A DNA stretch of 56,805 bases from Planctomycetota bacterium (GTDB taxonomy: Bacteria; Planctomycetota; UBA11346), in assembly GCA_013696105.1 (NCBI GenBank), contig JACCZE010000051.1:1-56805 (forward strand), in the 5' to 3' direction. Below, one piece after another: positions 41,206 through 49,690 of this stretch. The notes under the pieces were generated by a model, which did not search any database, was not told where the DNA came from, and saw nothing but the letters and a program-made list of their open reading frames with translations. Each line of letters opens with the position of its first letter. Position 1 is the stretch's first letter. The position numbers were made by a program, and so were the translations under genes.

Positions 41206-44013
41206 TCAGTTGCGGATGGTCGTCCACGCGACCGGATCATAGAAATTGTAGCGGCAGACTTCAGCAGCGCGCATCCGCACCGTCATCGGCACCGGACCGC
41301 ACTCGAACGATCCGCTGAAATCGCGGTCGGCTCCCCAGTGCCCGAGCGTCCACCACGGAGACCATTGCGCGGTGTCTCCCTGCGCCCACTCCGCCTTCCG
41401 CGAATAGAAGATGCCGGGATGGCGGGAATCGTAGTAATCCGATTCGCCGGCATCGATCATCGCGGCGGGCCGGTTCTGCAGGGTCCCGTCGCGCTCGGGA
41501 TTGGCCCAGACCAGACCCTTCTCGGGATTGCCCAGCAGCTTGCCTTGCCAGAACCAGCCACTGATGCGGCCGGTGTTCCCATCTCGTCCGAGAGTGCTGT
41601 AGTCGATCGGCGCGCTCGGTGCCGATTCCGCGTCCTCGTACTGCTTCCAATCGACCAGCCAGAACACCACCTGCCTGCAGCGCTCGGCTGGCGCGAACGG
41701 ATCGTTGTACCAGTATGTATCGTGATGCGGGCTGACCGCGACGTTGCGCTTCCCGTTGGCGGAGCCATGCAGGAGGTTCAACCAGTCGGCGAAGTCCTCC
41801 TGGGTCTTGTACGCTACGACGGGATCGGGATTGGGCGAGCCGAAGACGAAGGTGTTCGGTGGGCCGTTCGCGCCGTTGATGTTCGCGGCGGTATACTTGA
41901 GCGGTGAATCGATGTAATCCGGATACGACCACTGGGCGCCGAAGGCGGCTTTGCGCGATCCCCACATCACGTGGTACGATTGGTTGGAGGCGAGCGACCG
42001 CATGGCCTTGCCGGCGCCATCGAACAGGTGGAACGCGTAGAGCGGCTTGTCGACCATGGTCTGGCGATTCAGCGGTTTGGGGACGATCAGGTCGTAGGGG
42101 TTCTCGCTGATGAAGGCCATGCCCCAGCGCATGAAGGTCTCGTGGGCGTTGCGCGCCCATCGCGAGTCGGCTCCTGCGAGACTCGCGTCGTAGCTCGTGA
42201 CCATACGCAGGATGTTGCCTGCTTTGTCAGTCCCGTCGGTGGTCCCGAAGCGGATGTTCCCGGCGGCATCGAATGCGCCGCGATCGGCGTAGGGCGGTGG
42301 ATTGGGGTTCAGGCGCGGACCGGTGAAGCGGTGATAGACAATGCGCTTCCCCGTCAGGTCCTGCTGGAACATCGCCGGGTTGGTCGCCCAGTCGGCGTCG
42401 GTCAACAGCGGCGCCGGGGGATTCGCCTGCGACGTCGGATGGTACGGATCCCACAGGGAGATGTCATCGCGGGCCAGCGCCTTGTAGGGCATCTTCTCGT
42501 CGGGGACGAGATTCACGTCATCAGTGGGATCGATGGTGCCCTTGTCGTCGATGAAGGGGGGCTTGTAGCCCGTGACCAGCATCGCGGCGTGGGCGAGGTA
42601 GCTCAGCGCCAGCACCTGCGAGGGGTGGATGTCCTTCGGATTGGGCGGATCGATGATCTGCATGAGCGGGTTCTGCGCGATCGGCAGATTGGCGAGGAGA
42701 TCGGCCACGTTGGGATCAGCCGCGCTTGCCAAGAGGTTGCCGGCCGGAGCGCTGTGGATGGTGATCGGCCCCGGCAGGAATCCCGGCACCGCGGGAACGG
42801 GGCTCTGGACGCGAGCCCACAGCGCCAGGGCCGCGGTGCGGTACATCACCCGCCGCTGCAGCGACGGTAGGCCGACCCGGATCTGGTCGTACCAGTCGAA
42901 GCGGTGGGTCTCGTGATCCTCGTTGAGGATGTCGGTGCCGCGGTAGGTGCTGCCTGGCAGCCCGATCGCTGGCGACGGCATCGCGGTGAGCATCGGCGTG
43001 TTCGGCGGCCATTCGACCTTCTGGCCCAGACCGTCGATCGGTCCCTTGTCGGCATCGATGGAGATCGGAGGGACGTAGGGCGGATCGCACTTGTCGATCT
43101 CGAGCTGTCCCCGCAGCTTCGAATATTGATGGTGGATGCGCATGTAGTGGTAGTTCACCAACCGGCGGAATTCATCGACGCCGGCGATCCACTGGCTGGA
43201 ATTCGCAGTGCCCCCCTTGAGCGTGTCCGAGCGCGCCAGCCACTCCCAGTTGTTGCCTTGATAGAGGTCGGTGACGTGGTTCTTTCCCCAGCTGAACTGC
43301 TGCCACGAACCCAGGAGAATGTCGGTCCGGTAGATGTCGTAGATCCATTGCCCGTTGAGCTGACGGTACCAGACGTGGTTGGATCCGTAATACCGGCGGG
43401 GAATGACCTCGCTCTTGGCCTGAGGCGGGAATGGCCAGATCTCCTTCGGAACCGGGCACATGGGCTCGGTCGGGAGCGCATTCTGCTGGGCGTATCCGGT
43501 GACTCCCCACACCAGGCGCTGCAGTTCGGGAGACCGGTCGCGATTCGCGCCGAGCGCCGTCTGTCCCGCCGACGCACCGCGGGTCGGATAGGGATCCATG
43601 TAATAGATCTGGCCGCCGCTGTCGAGGATGGTCTGGATCGCGTCGCCCGGAGAATCCAGCCGCCGCGCGATCCGCGGCGGCACCGGATAGTTCCCCTGGT
43701 TGCTGTTGACCACCACGCGCTCGAGGTCGAACTGCCCGACGGTGTTGAATATGTGCAGCCGCTGGAGGTCGGCGGCCGAGGTCGGCGCGTAGCCCCAGTG
43801 GTAGGTGATGTTGGACTGCTTGAAATCCTGGGTGGTCTGGCTGAATCCCTCGATGAGCTCGTTGGCCTTGACGCTGGCGAAGATCTGGGCACGCGATATC
43901 TGCTGCGCCTTGATGCCGATCGGCAGCAGCATCATCACGCTGATGACGGCGACCGTCACCAGCAGCAGGCTGATGGTGACCTCGAACAGCGAGAATGCGG
44001 ATCGCGGGTTCAT
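41206..44013 (-). CDS. Giant pseudopilin-like protein, I-type N-terminus
   Basis: 935 residues. MNPRSA/FSLFEVTISLLLVTVAVISVMMLLPIG is a prepilin signal with Ala rather than Gly at -1, Phe at +1, Glu at +5 and a long hydrophobic helix, resembling GspI/PilV. Those proteins are normally 120-200 residues, so this is several times longer. The soluble part is rich in Trp, Tyr, Pro, Asp and Asn with few Cys, which suits a large extracellular fold, but I recognise no domain. First gene of the I-J-K-like set and 15 bp after the beta-helix gene, so all four are probably one transcript. Confidence 0.8.
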   Translation of the reverse strand: MNPRSAFSLFEVTISLLLVTVAVISVMMLLPIGIKAQQISRAQIFASVKANELIEGFSQTTQDFKQSNITYHWGYAPTSAADLQRLHIFNTVGQFDLERVVVNSNQGNYPVPPRIARRLDSPGDAIQTILDSGGQIYYMDPYPTRGASAGQTALGANRDRSPELQRLVWGVTGYAQQNALPTEPMCPVPKEIWPFPPQAKSEVIPRRYYGSNHVWYRQLNGQWIYDIYRTDILLGSWQQFSWGKNHVTDLYQGNNWEWLARSDTLKGGTANSSQWIAGVDEFRRLVNYHYMRIHHQYSKLRGQLEIDKCDPPYVPPISIDADKGPIDGLGQKVEWPPNTPMLTAMPSPAIGLPGSTYRGTDILNEDHETHRFDWYDQIRVGLPSLQRRVMYRTAALALWARVQSPVPAVPGFLPGPITIHSAPAGNLLASAADPNVADLLANLPIAQNPLMQIIDPPNPKDIHPSQVLALSYLAHAAMLVTGYKPPFIDDKGTIDPTDDVNLVPDEKMPYKALARDDISLWDPYHPTSQANPPAPLLTDADWATNPAMFQQDLTGKRIVYHRFTGPRLNPNPPPYADRGAFDAAGNIRFGTTDGTDKAGNILRMVTSYDASLAGADSRWARNAHETFMRWGMAFISENPYDLIVPKPLNRQTMVDKPLYAFHLFDGAGKAMRSLASNQSYHVMWGSRKAAFGAQWSYPDYIDSPLKYTAANINGANGPPNTFVFGSPNPDPVVAYKTQEDFADWLNLLHGSANGKRNVAVSPHHDTYWYNDPFAPAERCRQVVFWLVDWKQYEDAESAPSAPIDYSTLGRDGNTGRISGWFWQGKLLGNPEKGLVWANPERDGTLQNRPAAMIDAGESDYYDSRHPGIFYSRKAEWAQGDTAQWSPWWTLGHWGADRDFSGSFECGPVPMTVRMRAAEVCRYNFYDPVAWTTIRN

Positions 44014-44028
44014 GGCGGGTGCTCGGTC

Positions 44029-46143
44029 TCAGCAGCGTCTGCAGCCGACGGCGAACAGACGGCGCGCGAGCAAGCTCATGATCAGCGCCGAGCCGGCCAC
44101 GCCGCTTCCCAGGCCACAGCCCGCGCCGCTTCCGGTGCCACCGGTGTCGATGGTGTCGACGGTCGCAGTCGTCCCGCCGGTGCTCGACGATCCCGTCGAG
44201 GAACTGGATCCGCTGGTCGATCCCCCCGTGCTCGAGGATCCGGTGGTGGTGCCGCCGGTCGTCGTACCGGGAGGGCTGGCGGGGGCGATGGTGATGGACA
44301 GGGTCCTCGAGCCGCTGCCGGTGGAATTCGCAGCGCCGACCACCACCGCGGCAGAGCCGGGAATGGTGGGCGTCCCCGTGATCAGACCGCTGCCATTGAC
44401 CGTCGCCCATCCGGGCAGTCCCGTCGCGGTGAAGGAGGTCGGCCCGTTCGAGGCCGTGATCTGATAGGTGAACACCGCACCGATGGTGGCATTCGCGGTG
44501 GCTGGGCTGGTGATGACGGGAGCGCCGCTGCCGCTCGCCGTGCGCTCGGCTGCGCCGATATCCGCGGATCCGCCGGACGGACGGAGATTGCCGTTGGTAT
44601 CGGTGGCAGGGATGTTGGCGGCGGCGACCGCGCCGGCAGCGTCGATGCACGGGGAGGAGGCCTGGAGCGTATAGTCGCCGGCAGTCTGGTTCGTGAACTG
44701 AGGTACGCCGCTGAGCGCAGACGCGTCCTTGCCCGAAGCCTTCCACGCGCTCAGGCTCTGGCCCATGATGGTGGCCGAGCTGGAATAGAAGTTGGCATCG
44801 GCATAGGCGACATCGCTGGCGTTGCCGCCGCTGGTGACGGTCCCGAGCATGATGTTGCCGTACCAGCGGGTATTCGGCGCGGCGCCGTAGAATGCCAGGC
44901 ATTCGTGCCCGGCCAGGGCGATGGTGCAGAAGCGGATGACGTTGCCGGAACGCCCCGGGCGCAGGATGAACGCCCCGGATTCGCTCGGCGTTCCGTTGGC
45001 GAACACCAGGTTCTGGAACGTCCCGTTGTTCGCCCACTGGTCGACGAAGGACTGGTCGCGCAAGACGGTGCCATCGACGACGACGTTGTCGCTCCATGAC
45101 TCCAGCCGGGACATGCCGGCCAGCTCTCCGCCCTGGAAGAGCACCGGCCCGGCCATCAGCGAGACCTTGCCGCCGTTGACGCGGAAGTTGCGGAAGGTGA
45201 TCGCGCCTTGGTTCGGCCCATGAGTGGTGAAGGCGTCGTAGAATCCGCCGTCGCCGGACTCGGCGTGATCCGACACGCAGTCGATCCACTCGTGGACGCA
45301 CGACGCGGCTGGCGCATTGGCGTCCGCATAGGAGACGTAGATGGTGTTGCAGCCGCTGACCCTCGGCGCGGCGTAGGCGCAGGTGATGCGTCTGCCGATG
45401 AAGGCCGTGGAGTTGATGACCCCGATGTTGTGGCGCCCGCAGCGGTATGCCTCGCAATCCTCGACCAGCACGCCGGTGCTGCCCTGGATGCGGATGCCGT
45501 AGCCCTGATTGTTGCCGTCATCGAGTTCTCCCGCGGTCTCGTCGACGACGAGATTGCGGAAGACCAGGTGGTTCTTGTCGTTGCTGTAGATGACGTTGCC
45601 GCGGACGCAGACGGTGTAGGTCTTGCCGTCGGTCCGCGGGTCGCTCGACGAGGCGATGGTGAGGATCGGGGCATTGTAGGTGGCGGCCGAGGTGCCCAGG
45701 AAACGATGATCCTGCAGGACATAGATCTGACCGGCGGGCAGACCGGGAAGGGCGCAGCTGTAGGTCCCGCTGCCAGCGGGGGTGAACGAGGCGTTGGCGA
45801 TCGGATCGCTGCCCCAGAATATGGGCTTGGCTCCGCTGCCGAAGGTGTCGAAGACGATCGGATTGCCGGCGGTGCCGCTGGAGCGGGGCCACAGGCGTCC
45901 TCGCCACTCGCCTCCGCGGGCGAAGAGGATGCGGTCGCCGGCGGTGAACGTGGTGGCGTTGACCTTGGTCAGCGACTTCCATGCGGTCGACGGCGTCAGC
46001 CCGTCGCGGGCATCGCTCCCAGCCGGATCGACGTGGTAGGTCGCGGCGCCCGCCCTGCTGCCTGCCGCGAACAGGACGGTGAGCAGCAACGCCTGACACG
46101 CGCGTCGGACATGGGCAGCGGCCGGTCGGTGGTGCGATCTCAT
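44029..46143 (-). CDS. Secreted right-handed beta-helix protein with He_PIG-like domain and C-terminal sorting signal
   Basis: 704 residues. A signal peptide spans about 1-33. Residues 34-510 form a parallel beta-helix: TYHVDPAGSDARDGLTPSTAWKSL at its start, repeated short strands (LVVDETAGE, GIRIQGSTGVLVEDCEAYRCG), and the closing DIGAAE. The fold is typical of polysaccharide lyases and surface adhesins. An Ig-like He_PIG domain follows (ITSPATANATIGAVFTYQI to GTPTIPG). A Gly/Ser/Thr linker leads to GTGSGAGCGLGSGVAGSAL, a hydrophobic run and Arg. I start at ATG 46143; upstream residues to 46224 do not look like a signal peptide. Catalytic residues are not evident. First gene of the pseudopilin cassette. 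Confidence 0.88.
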   Translation of the reverse strand: MRSHHRPAAAHVRRACQALLLTVLFAAGSRAGAATYHVDPAGSDARDGLTPSTAWKSLTKVNATTFTAGDRILFARGGEWRGRLWPRSSGTAGNPIVFDTFGSGAKPIFWGSDPIANASFTPAGSGTYSCALPGLPAGQIYVLQDHRFLGTSAATYNAPILTIASSSDPRTDGKTYTVCVRGNVIYSNDKNHLVFRNLVVDETAGELDDGNNQGYGIRIQGSTGVLVEDCEAYRCGRHNIGVINSTAFIGRRITCAYAAPRVSGCNTIYVSYADANAPAASCVHEWIDCVSDHAESGDGGFYDAFTTHGPNQGAITFRNFRVNGGKVSLMAGPVLFQGGELAGMSRLESWSDNVVVDGTVLRDQSFVDQWANNGTFQNLVFANGTPSESGAFILRPGRSGNVIRFCTIALAGHECLAFYGAAPNTRWYGNIMLGTVTSGGNASDVAYADANFYSSSATIMGQSLSAWKASGKDASALSGVPQFTNQTAGDYTLQASSPCIDAAGAVAAANIPATDTNGNLRPSGGSADIGAAERTASGSGAPVITSPATANATIGAVFTYQITASNGPTSFTATGLPGWATVNGSGLITGTPTIPGSAAVVVGAANSTGSGSRTLSITIAPASPPGTTTGGTTTGSSSTGGSTSGSSSSTGSSSTGGTTATVDTIDTGGTGSGAGCGLGSGVAGSALIMSLLARRLFAVGCRRC

Positions 46144-46220
46144 GGGTCGTGGTCCTCGGGACGGGTGGTGGACGATCGCCGGGACGGGGGCCTGGACAGG
46201 AAAGTGATCAAGAGAACTAC

Positions 46221-46239
46221 TCATTTACTCATTAAATGA
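46221..46239. promoter_or_regulatory. Inverted repeat TCATTTA-5-TAAATGA, candidate operator
   Basis: Perfect 7-bp arms (46221-46227/46233-46239) separated by CTCAT. It lies about 80 bp upstream of the beta-helix start on the minus strand, a suitable position for a repressor site. It shares arm length and spacing with the repeat at 46356-46374 but not its sequence. Confidence 0.45.
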
Positions 46240-46355
46240 CTTTTGTTGCTGCTGGTCTAGATCGCGGCACTGGATTGGCAATTGACAACTCCAAACCAGC
46301 GGCACCAGTGTGATGAGCCTCAGCGATGGGTCCTTGGGGCACCTGCGTAACCAAT

Positions 46356-46374
46356 TGTAATTATTTCAATTACA
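46356..46374. promoter_or_regulatory. Inverted repeat TGTAATT-5-AATTACA, candidate GntR operator
   Basis: Perfect 7-bp arms (46356-46362/46368-46374) around ATTTC. The T-G-T...A-C-A ends fit the usual T-x-G-T/A-C-x-A preference of GntR-family regulators. It lies about 50-100 bp before the regulator start, so autoregulation is likely. Confidence 0.5.
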
Positions 46375-46475
46375 TTAGTGATTCGTTGCATCGGTCCCAG
46401 TGATGCTGGATTAATCATTGCAAGGTGAGGCTACCGAGGCATATCTGGGAGCCACCCAAGTCACTTGATGAGTAT

Positions 46476-47603
46476 ATGAGTCAAAAACCCCTCAAGAGAA
46501 CCCCACTCCACCAGCAGATCGCGGCCATCCTGCGCCGCGAGATCACCGAGCGGATGAAGCCGGGCGACAAGCTCGACGCCGAGAGCCGACTCGCTGAGCG
46601 CTTCGAGGTGAGCATCCTCACCATCCGCGAAGCCCTGAGCGCCCTGGCCCAGGAAGGCCTGCTCGAGCGCCGCCATGGCAGCGGAACCTTCGTCTCGCGT
46701 ATCGAGGATACGCGCCAGGTCGCCGTGCTCATCGATGCGGACATCTCGCATCCGCGCACCTCGCCGTTCTTCCTGATGGTCACCCAGCGCCTGCGCGCCT
46801 ACTTCAAGGACCACGGATACGAGGCGAGGCTCTATGTCGGGCACGCGCAGCCCGAAGGCCGGGCGCCCACGGCGCTCACCTGCCAGGAATTCCTCGATGA
46901 CGTCGCCCGCAAGGCTATCCGTGGAGTGGCGGCGGTGTCCACGCTGCCGTTTCCGGGATGGCTCGGCCAGCTGTCGCGGCAAGGAGTCCCGGTGGTCAGC
47001 CATGGCGATGCACGTTTCCCCTACAACATCGACCTCGATTATTCCCAGCTCGCGCGCGATGCGGTGCGGCGCCTCGCTGACGGCGGCTGCCGGCGCATCG
47101 CGATGGTCGCGTGGGACCCGCAGCGGGGACCCCACGTGACCAGCTTCAAGGAGGCGGTCCGTGAGGTGGGCGCGTCGACCCATGAGGAGTGGATCCGCAC
47201 CGATCTGTTCCCGGTGTCCACTGGAGCCGGCTGGGCGCAGTTCCGCGAGCTGTGGGCATCGAATCGGGAAAAGCCCGATGGCCTGGTGGTGTCGGACGAC
47301 AGCCTGTTCCCCGATGTCATCGCTGCGATCCGGGATCTGGGCATCCGTGTCCCCGCGGATCTGCAGATAGCCGCGCACGGCAACACCGGCGCCGTGTTGC
47401 GTCCGCCGTTCCAGGCGACGCGCATGCTCGCGAATCCCGACGCCGTGGTCGCGGCGATGGGCGCGATGCTGGTCCAGCTCATGCGCGGCGAGCGGCCCGA
47501 GTCCGAGGTCGTGCTCCTCCCGTTCGAAATCGTCGAGCCCGAAGCGGTCGGCGTGGATGGCGGTTCGTCTGATGACGCCTCGCTGCCTGGTCGAAGCCCC
47601 TGA
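46476..47603 (+). CDS. GntR-family regulator with LacI-type sugar-sensor domain
   Basis: 375 residues from ATG 46476; a GTG at 46425 would add 17. The winged helix (about 8-75) shows LHQQIAAILRREI, LAERFEVSILTIREALSALAQEGLLERRHGSGTFVS. The remainder is a periplasmic-binding-like sensor of LacI type (VAVLIDADISHP, VSDDSLFPDVIAAIRDLGIRVP, AHGNTGAV). This GntR-LacI fusion, as in AraR, typically binds a sugar and derepresses carbohydrate genes. The glycosidase-like gene follows at 52 bp and the beta-helix gene is divergent, so both are candidate targets. Confidence 0.87.
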   Translation: MSQKPLKRTPLHQQIAAILRREITERMKPGDKLDAESRLAERFEVSILTIREALSALAQEGLLERRHGSGTFVSRIEDTRQVAVLIDADISHPRTSPFFLMVTQRLRAYFKDHGYEARLYVGHAQPEGRAPTALTCQEFLDDVARKAIRGVAAVSTLPFPGWLGQLSRQGVPVVSHGDARFPYNIDLDYSQLARDAVRRLADGGCRRIAMVAWDPQRGPHVTSFKEAVREVGASTHEEWIRTDLFPVSTGAGWAQFRELWASNREKPDGLVVSDDSLFPDVIAAIRDLGIRVPADLQIAAHGNTGAVLRPPFQATRMLANPDAVVAAMGAMLVQLMRGERPESEVVLLPFEIVEPEAVGVDGGSSDDASLPGRSP

Positions 47604-47655
47604 GTCCGATCCTCCGCCTGGTCAGCCCGGGCCCTGCGCAGCACGAGGCGTCGAT

Positions 47656-49626
47656 ATGAGCGATCTCTTCTTCGGAGACGGCAAGCTCCACGCCTCCGTG
47701 TCGCGCGGTCCTGACCAGATCACCCTGAGCGTCCTGGATCGCGCCACCGGACGGCGCTGGCCCAGCGTCCCCGTGGTCACCGCCGAGGTCTACGACAAGG
47801 CGCAATTCCGCTGCGATATCGTGCGCGGATTCCGCATCGACCGCTGCGAGGCGATACCGGACGGAGTCCACATCATCCTCGGCGACGGCTTCCGCCGCAT
47901 CGCCTTCGGGGTGTGGCTACGTATCCGCGACGGCGAGCTGGTGATCACCGTGCCACCGAGCGAGGTCTACGAGAACAAGCCGGCGGTGTATCGGGTCTTC
48001 TCGCTCGTCCTGCTTCCCGGGATGATGATCGCTGCCGGATCCGCGGCCGAGCTGATCCTGCCGCTGAACACCGGCATGATCTGCCATCCGGCCGACAAGG
48101 CGGCGGTGTCCGACCGCTTCATGATCTACGGCGAGCAGTCGCGGTGGGAGCTGATGCCCACGCTGCCGGTGTGCGCGGCGCATGGGCCCGACGGCGGCAT
48201 CATGGCGCTCGCGGCCCAGGGCGCGGCCGATACCGATTGCCATGTGGCGACCGACGGACTCGGCTCCGGCCAGGTCGGATTCGGCGTGTCGCTGCGGCAG
48301 CATTGGACGGATCCGGTCGATCTCGGGCAGCGCGAGATCCGCTACCTGCCGATCGCTCCGGCCGCAGATGCGGTGCATGCCGTGGCCAAGCGCCTGCGCC
48401 GGCATGTGATGGACGATCTGGGGAAGAAGACCTTGGTCGAACGGGCGGCCGAATCCCCGGAAGTCGCCTACCTCCTCGACGCGTCCATCATGAAGCTGTT
48501 CTACGGCGTCCAGAACGAGGGCATCATGATGTACGGCGTGCCCAAGGACGGACACGTCGGCTTCAAGCAGTACATGTCATTCGCCGAGGCGCGGGACGGA
48601 CTCAGCCGCCTGCATGCGGCAGGTATCGGCAAGGTGCTCACGCAGTCGGTGGGATGGAACCCGCGCGGCCACGATGGACTGTGGCCGACACGCTTCCCGA
48701 TCGAGGAGCGGCTCGGGGGCGAACGCGCCTTCCGCGAGCTGATCGCGCACGGCAACGCGCTGGGCTACCACATGCAGGCGCATGACAACTATCTCAGCTC
48801 CTACGAGGCGTCGCCGCATTTCGATCGCGATCAGGTGATCCAGGATGTCTATGGCGAGCCGATGGGCCTGGGCGAATGGGGGGGCGGCGTCACCTTCATC
48901 AATTGGGCGATGGACCTGCCCGACGACCGGCTGGCCGGCGAGATGCGCCGGGTGCGGGCGCTCGGGCTGCGCGGCGTCGCCTACAATGATGGCATGGGCA
49001 ACCCGCTCTACCGCAACTACCATGCGAAGCACCGTGGGTCTCGCGGCGATTACGCGCGCGGCGTCGTGCGCATCCTGGAGGCCGCGCGCTCGGTGTACGG
49101 CGCCGCCGGTACCGAGACCGGCTTCCTCTACGCCGCACTGCCCGCCGATTCCATGGCCAATCCCGGCGACGAGGGGCACATGCGCGCCTGCCGCTCCGAG
49201 TGGCCGGTGACCGCGCTGCAGGACCGCCGCGTGCCGATCTGGCAGCTCGCCCTGCACGGGCTGATCGTACTCGAGAACCAGGGCCACGACTGGCCGAGCA
49301 CCATGCGCGCCGTGCTGATGGGCGACCACCCGCGAGCCGAATGGTCGGCGCACCCGGGCATGATGCCGGTGCTCGACGACGCGATGATCGGGGTGCTCAA
49401 GGCCCGCCATGACCTGATCCTCGGACGGCACGGCCATCTCCAGACCCAGGAGCTGATGGAGTGCACCGACATCGCCGCTGATGTCTGCCGCACGCGTTTC
49501 GCCGACGGCACCGAGGTGATCGCCGACTTCGCGCGCGAAGAGCTGTTCGTCGACGGTCAGGCGATCGAGGCTCCGGCGGCGCTGCCGCCGACCCGGCGCG
49601 AGGCGACGGCGAGGCTCGCGCGCTGA
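47656..49626 (+). CDS. Putative glycoside hydrolase with TIM-barrel domain (DUF5696-like)
   Basis: 656 residues without signal peptide. The N-terminal 270 residues are beta-rich (a galactose-mutarotase-like sandwich is plausible). The C-terminal 350 residues alternate strands and helices as in a TIM barrel: IGKVLTQSVGWNPRGHDGLWPTRFP, GYHMQAHDNYLSSY, LRGVAYNDGMGNPLYRN and AGTETGFLYAALPADS. The D and E residues at strand ends could be catalytic. It recalls DUF5696 and GH101-like enzymes, but I cannot assign a family firmly. It starts 52 bp after the GntR regulator and is likely under its control. The ATG at 47656 is better than an earlier start at 47557 inside the regulator. Confidence 0.72.
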   Translation: MSDLFFGDGKLHASVSRGPDQITLSVLDRATGRRWPSVPVVTAEVYDKAQFRCDIVRGFRIDRCEAIPDGVHIILGDGFRRIAFGVWLRIRDGELVITVPPSEVYENKPAVYRVFSLVLLPGMMIAAGSAAELILPLNTGMICHPADKAAVSDRFMIYGEQSRWELMPTLPVCAAHGPDGGIMALAAQGAADTDCHVATDGLGSGQVGFGVSLRQHWTDPVDLGQREIRYLPIAPAADAVHAVAKRLRRHVMDDLGKKTLVERAAESPEVAYLLDASIMKLFYGVQNEGIMMYGVPKDGHVGFKQYMSFAEARDGLSRLHAAGIGKVLTQSVGWNPRGHDGLWPTRFPIEERLGGERAFRELIAHGNALGYHMQAHDNYLSSYEASPHFDRDQVIQDVYGEPMGLGEWGGGVTFINWAMDLPDDRLAGEMRRVRALGLRGVAYNDGMGNPLYRNYHAKHRGSRGDYARGVVRILEAARSVYGAAGTETGFLYAALPADSMANPGDEGHMRACRSEWPVTALQDRRVPIWQLALHGLIVLENQGHDWPSTMRAVLMGDHPRAEWSAHPGMMPVLDDAMIGVLKARHDLILGRHGHLQTQELMECTDIAADVCRTRFADGTEVIADFAREELFVDGQAIEAPAALPPTRREATARLAR

Positions 49627-49690
49627 GTCGACCCACCTGGCAGACGGCCAGTGCCGGGCCGGACGATGGCTCCTGACGCCGGAGGTCGCC

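Larger units (their letters stand above)
46144..46475. promoter_or_regulatory. AT-rich divergent control region of beta-helix and GntR genes
   Basis: About 330 bp with the most AT-rich DNA in this part of the window. It holds no gene. Two inverted repeats with the same 7-5-7 geometry are listed separately. Promoters for both divergent genes should lie here; several TAAT and TTGxxx-like segments are present, but I do not assign exact boxes. Confidence 0.65.

Noticed and set aside
42904-45099. Plus-strand open frame of about 730 codons opposite the pseudopilin and beta-helix genes
   Set aside because: Antisense shadow; the minus-strand frames have signal sequences and coherent domains.
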